Assembly: GCA_023441255.1 (NCBI GenBank)
Contig: JAEZPW010000050.1
Span: forward strand, 1-5,058
Source of the DNA: Acidobacteriota bacterium
GTDB lineage: Bacteria > Acidobacteriota > Terriglobia > Terriglobales > Acidobacteriaceae
Direction: 5' to 3'
DNA: 5,058 nt
Positions 4,000 through 5,058 of this stretch are shown one piece after another. The position numbers and the translations under genes were made by a program. Within the stretch, counting starts at the first letter, position 1, and each line of letters begins with the position of its first letter. The notes beneath the pieces were generated by a model, which was given only the letters and a program-made list of their open reading frames with translations, was not told the origin of the DNA and did no database searches.

Positions 4000-5058
4000 A
4001 TGCTGTTTTGGGGCTGCGTTTCAAGGCTGTTACTTGTCATCGTCTCTGTTACCGCACTTTTTAGCACGGCGCAGGCCCAGTCATTGCGACTCACGGGAGA
4101 TGTCTCCGATCAGACCGGGGCGCGCATCGTCGGCGCCCGAATCAGCGTCAAGAGCAACGGACAGCGCAGTGCAGAGTACTCCGGGCTAACCGACCAAAAT
4201 GGCGAGTTCTCCATCACCTTGGCTCCCGGGCGATACACGGTCAAAGTCTCAGCACCCGGATTTGTCGACTCCACCCAGGCACTTACTGCTTCCGGCCCTG
4301 TCCTCTCGCGCGATTTCCAGCTGCAACTCGCCACGGTGCGCAACACGGTCACCGTGGTCGAGAACACCGATTACGTTACGCCCGCGACGGCGACTGCCAC
4401 CAAGACCGAAACGCCGCTGATCGACGTCCCGCAGTCGGTTACCGTTGTTCCCAGAGAACTGATCGCTGACCAGATGATGCTTAGCATGGCGGACGTGGTG
4501 CAGTACGTGCCCGGCATCAGTTCGCACCAGGGCGAGAACAATCGTGACCAGGTGGTCATCCGTGGCAACAGCACCTCTGCGGATTTCTACGTGAACGGAG
4601 TCCGTGACGACGTGCAGTACTACCGCGACCTCTACAACGTGGAACGCGTCGAGGCCCTTAAGGGGCCGAACGCGATGATCTTCGGGCGCGGCGGCGCTGG
4701 CGGCGTCATCAACCGTGTGACGAAGGAGGCGGGATTCACGCCCGTGCGCGAAATTACGATCGAGGGCGGCTCGTTCAGCAACAAGCGGTTTCTCACCGAC
4801 TTCGACCAGGCATTCGGAGAGAAACTGGCGTTCCGCGTCAACGGTGTCTACGAAAACTCCGACACGTTCCGGCGCTTCGTGGGCTTGGAGCGCTACGGTA
4901 TCAACCCGACCGTTTTCATCAAGCCTGATGGAGATACGAGCATTGCACTGAGCTACGAGAAGTTCCACGACCGCCGCGTTGCCGACCGCGGCATTCCGTC
5001 ATTCGATGGTCTGCCCGCCGACCTGCCCATCTCCACGTTCTTCGGCGATCCCGACAAT
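4000..5058 (+). CDS. TonB-dependent siderophore receptor, N-terminal 353 residues (3' end outside the window)
   Basis: Outer-membrane ligand-gated channel that would import a ferric siderophore using TonB energy. The ATG at 4000 has AAGGAG 5 bases upstream and starts a signal peptide (hydrophobic residues about 10-22, cleavage after AQA at 26). Residues about 29-108 form a carboxypeptidase-regulatory-like beta-sandwich (LRLTGDVSDQTGARIVGARI, then TDQNGEFSITLAPGRYTVKV). A TonB-box-like NTVTVVEN lies near 115. The plug domain (about 135-245) has DVPQSVTVVPRELI, DVVQYVPGI, VVIRGNSTSADFYVNGVRD, NVERVEALKGPNAMIFGRG and GGVINRVTK, the signature of the siderophore-receptor subfamily (FhuA/Fiu-like). 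Barrel strands begin near 250 (EITIEGGSFSNKRF, KLAFRVNGVYENSD). Family members are usually 700-850 residues, so about half is missing. Divergence from fur and the palindromes upstream point to metal-dependent repression. The exact siderophore cannot be told. Confidence 0.92.
   Translation, partial: MLFWGCVSRLLLVIVSVTALFSTAQAQSLRLTGDVSDQTGARIVGARISVKSNGQRSAEYSGLTDQNGEFSITLAPGRYTVKVSAPGFVDSTQALTASGPVLSRDFQLQLATVRNTVTVVENTDYVTPATATATKTETPLIDVPQSVTVVPRELIADQMMLSMADVVQYVPGISSHQGENNRDQVVIRGNSTSADFYVNGVRDDVQYYRDLYNVERVEALKGPNAMIFGRGGAGGVINRVTKEAGFTPVREITIEGGSFSNKRFLTDFDQAFGEKLAFRVNGVYENSDTFRRFVGLERYGINPTVFIKPDGDTSIALSYEKFHDRRVADRGIPSFDGLPADLPISTFFGDPDN

Noticed and set aside
4249..4968. Long 239-codon open frame on the - strand opposite the receptor gene
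   Set aside because: It is fully antisense to a clear TonB-dependent receptor with conserved motifs. Its composition (Val/His/Arg-rich, no domain) is what high-GC shadow frames give, and no ribosome site was apparent.

Overview
The window looks like a piece of an Acidobacteriota chromosome. This is inferred from moderate-to-high GC and from the end of the window: a TonB-dependent receptor carrying an N-terminal carboxypeptidase-regulatory-like domain, an architecture very common in that phylum. No rRNA, tRNA, CRISPR array, transposase or phage gene is visible.

Left part (1-1637, + strand). The window opens inside the last 70 codons of a housekeeping sigma-70 factor (rpoD), followed by a strong intrinsic terminator. 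After a 256-base spacer comes a complete 388-residue LuxR-type HTH regulator with a PAS-like middle region and no recognisable receiver or autoinducer domain.

Middle part (1638-3312). A secreted right-handed beta-helix protein (393 residues, signal peptide, eight cysteines) runs on the - strand, convergent with the LuxR gene. The 90-base gap between the two stop codons holds a long hairpin. Upstream of the beta-helix gene is about 400 bases without an intact gene. It contains a 13-base direct repeat, a small GC-rich hairpin, and a decayed - strand fragment whose last ~36 codons resemble the C-terminus of small XRE/HigA-type antitoxin-like proteins.

Right part (3313-5058). A Fur-family metalloregulator (- strand) is divergent from a TonB-dependent siderophore receptor (+ strand, cut by the window end after 353 codons). 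In and beside their shared intergenic region are three copies of an inverted repeat, AGTTGCGAC-N3-GTCGCAACT or a close variant. Two lie upstream of the receptor and one lies at the 5' end of fur. This looks like a self-contained iron-uptake regulatory unit: Fur would sense metal, bind these sites, and control both itself and the receptor. The operator sequence does not resemble the classical AT-rich E. coli Fur box and is the most interesting signal here.

I see no clear evidence for a wholly new multi-gene system. The unusual items are the operator set, the antitoxin-like relic, the convergent hairpin, and a short motif found just after the stop codons of both rpoD and fur.
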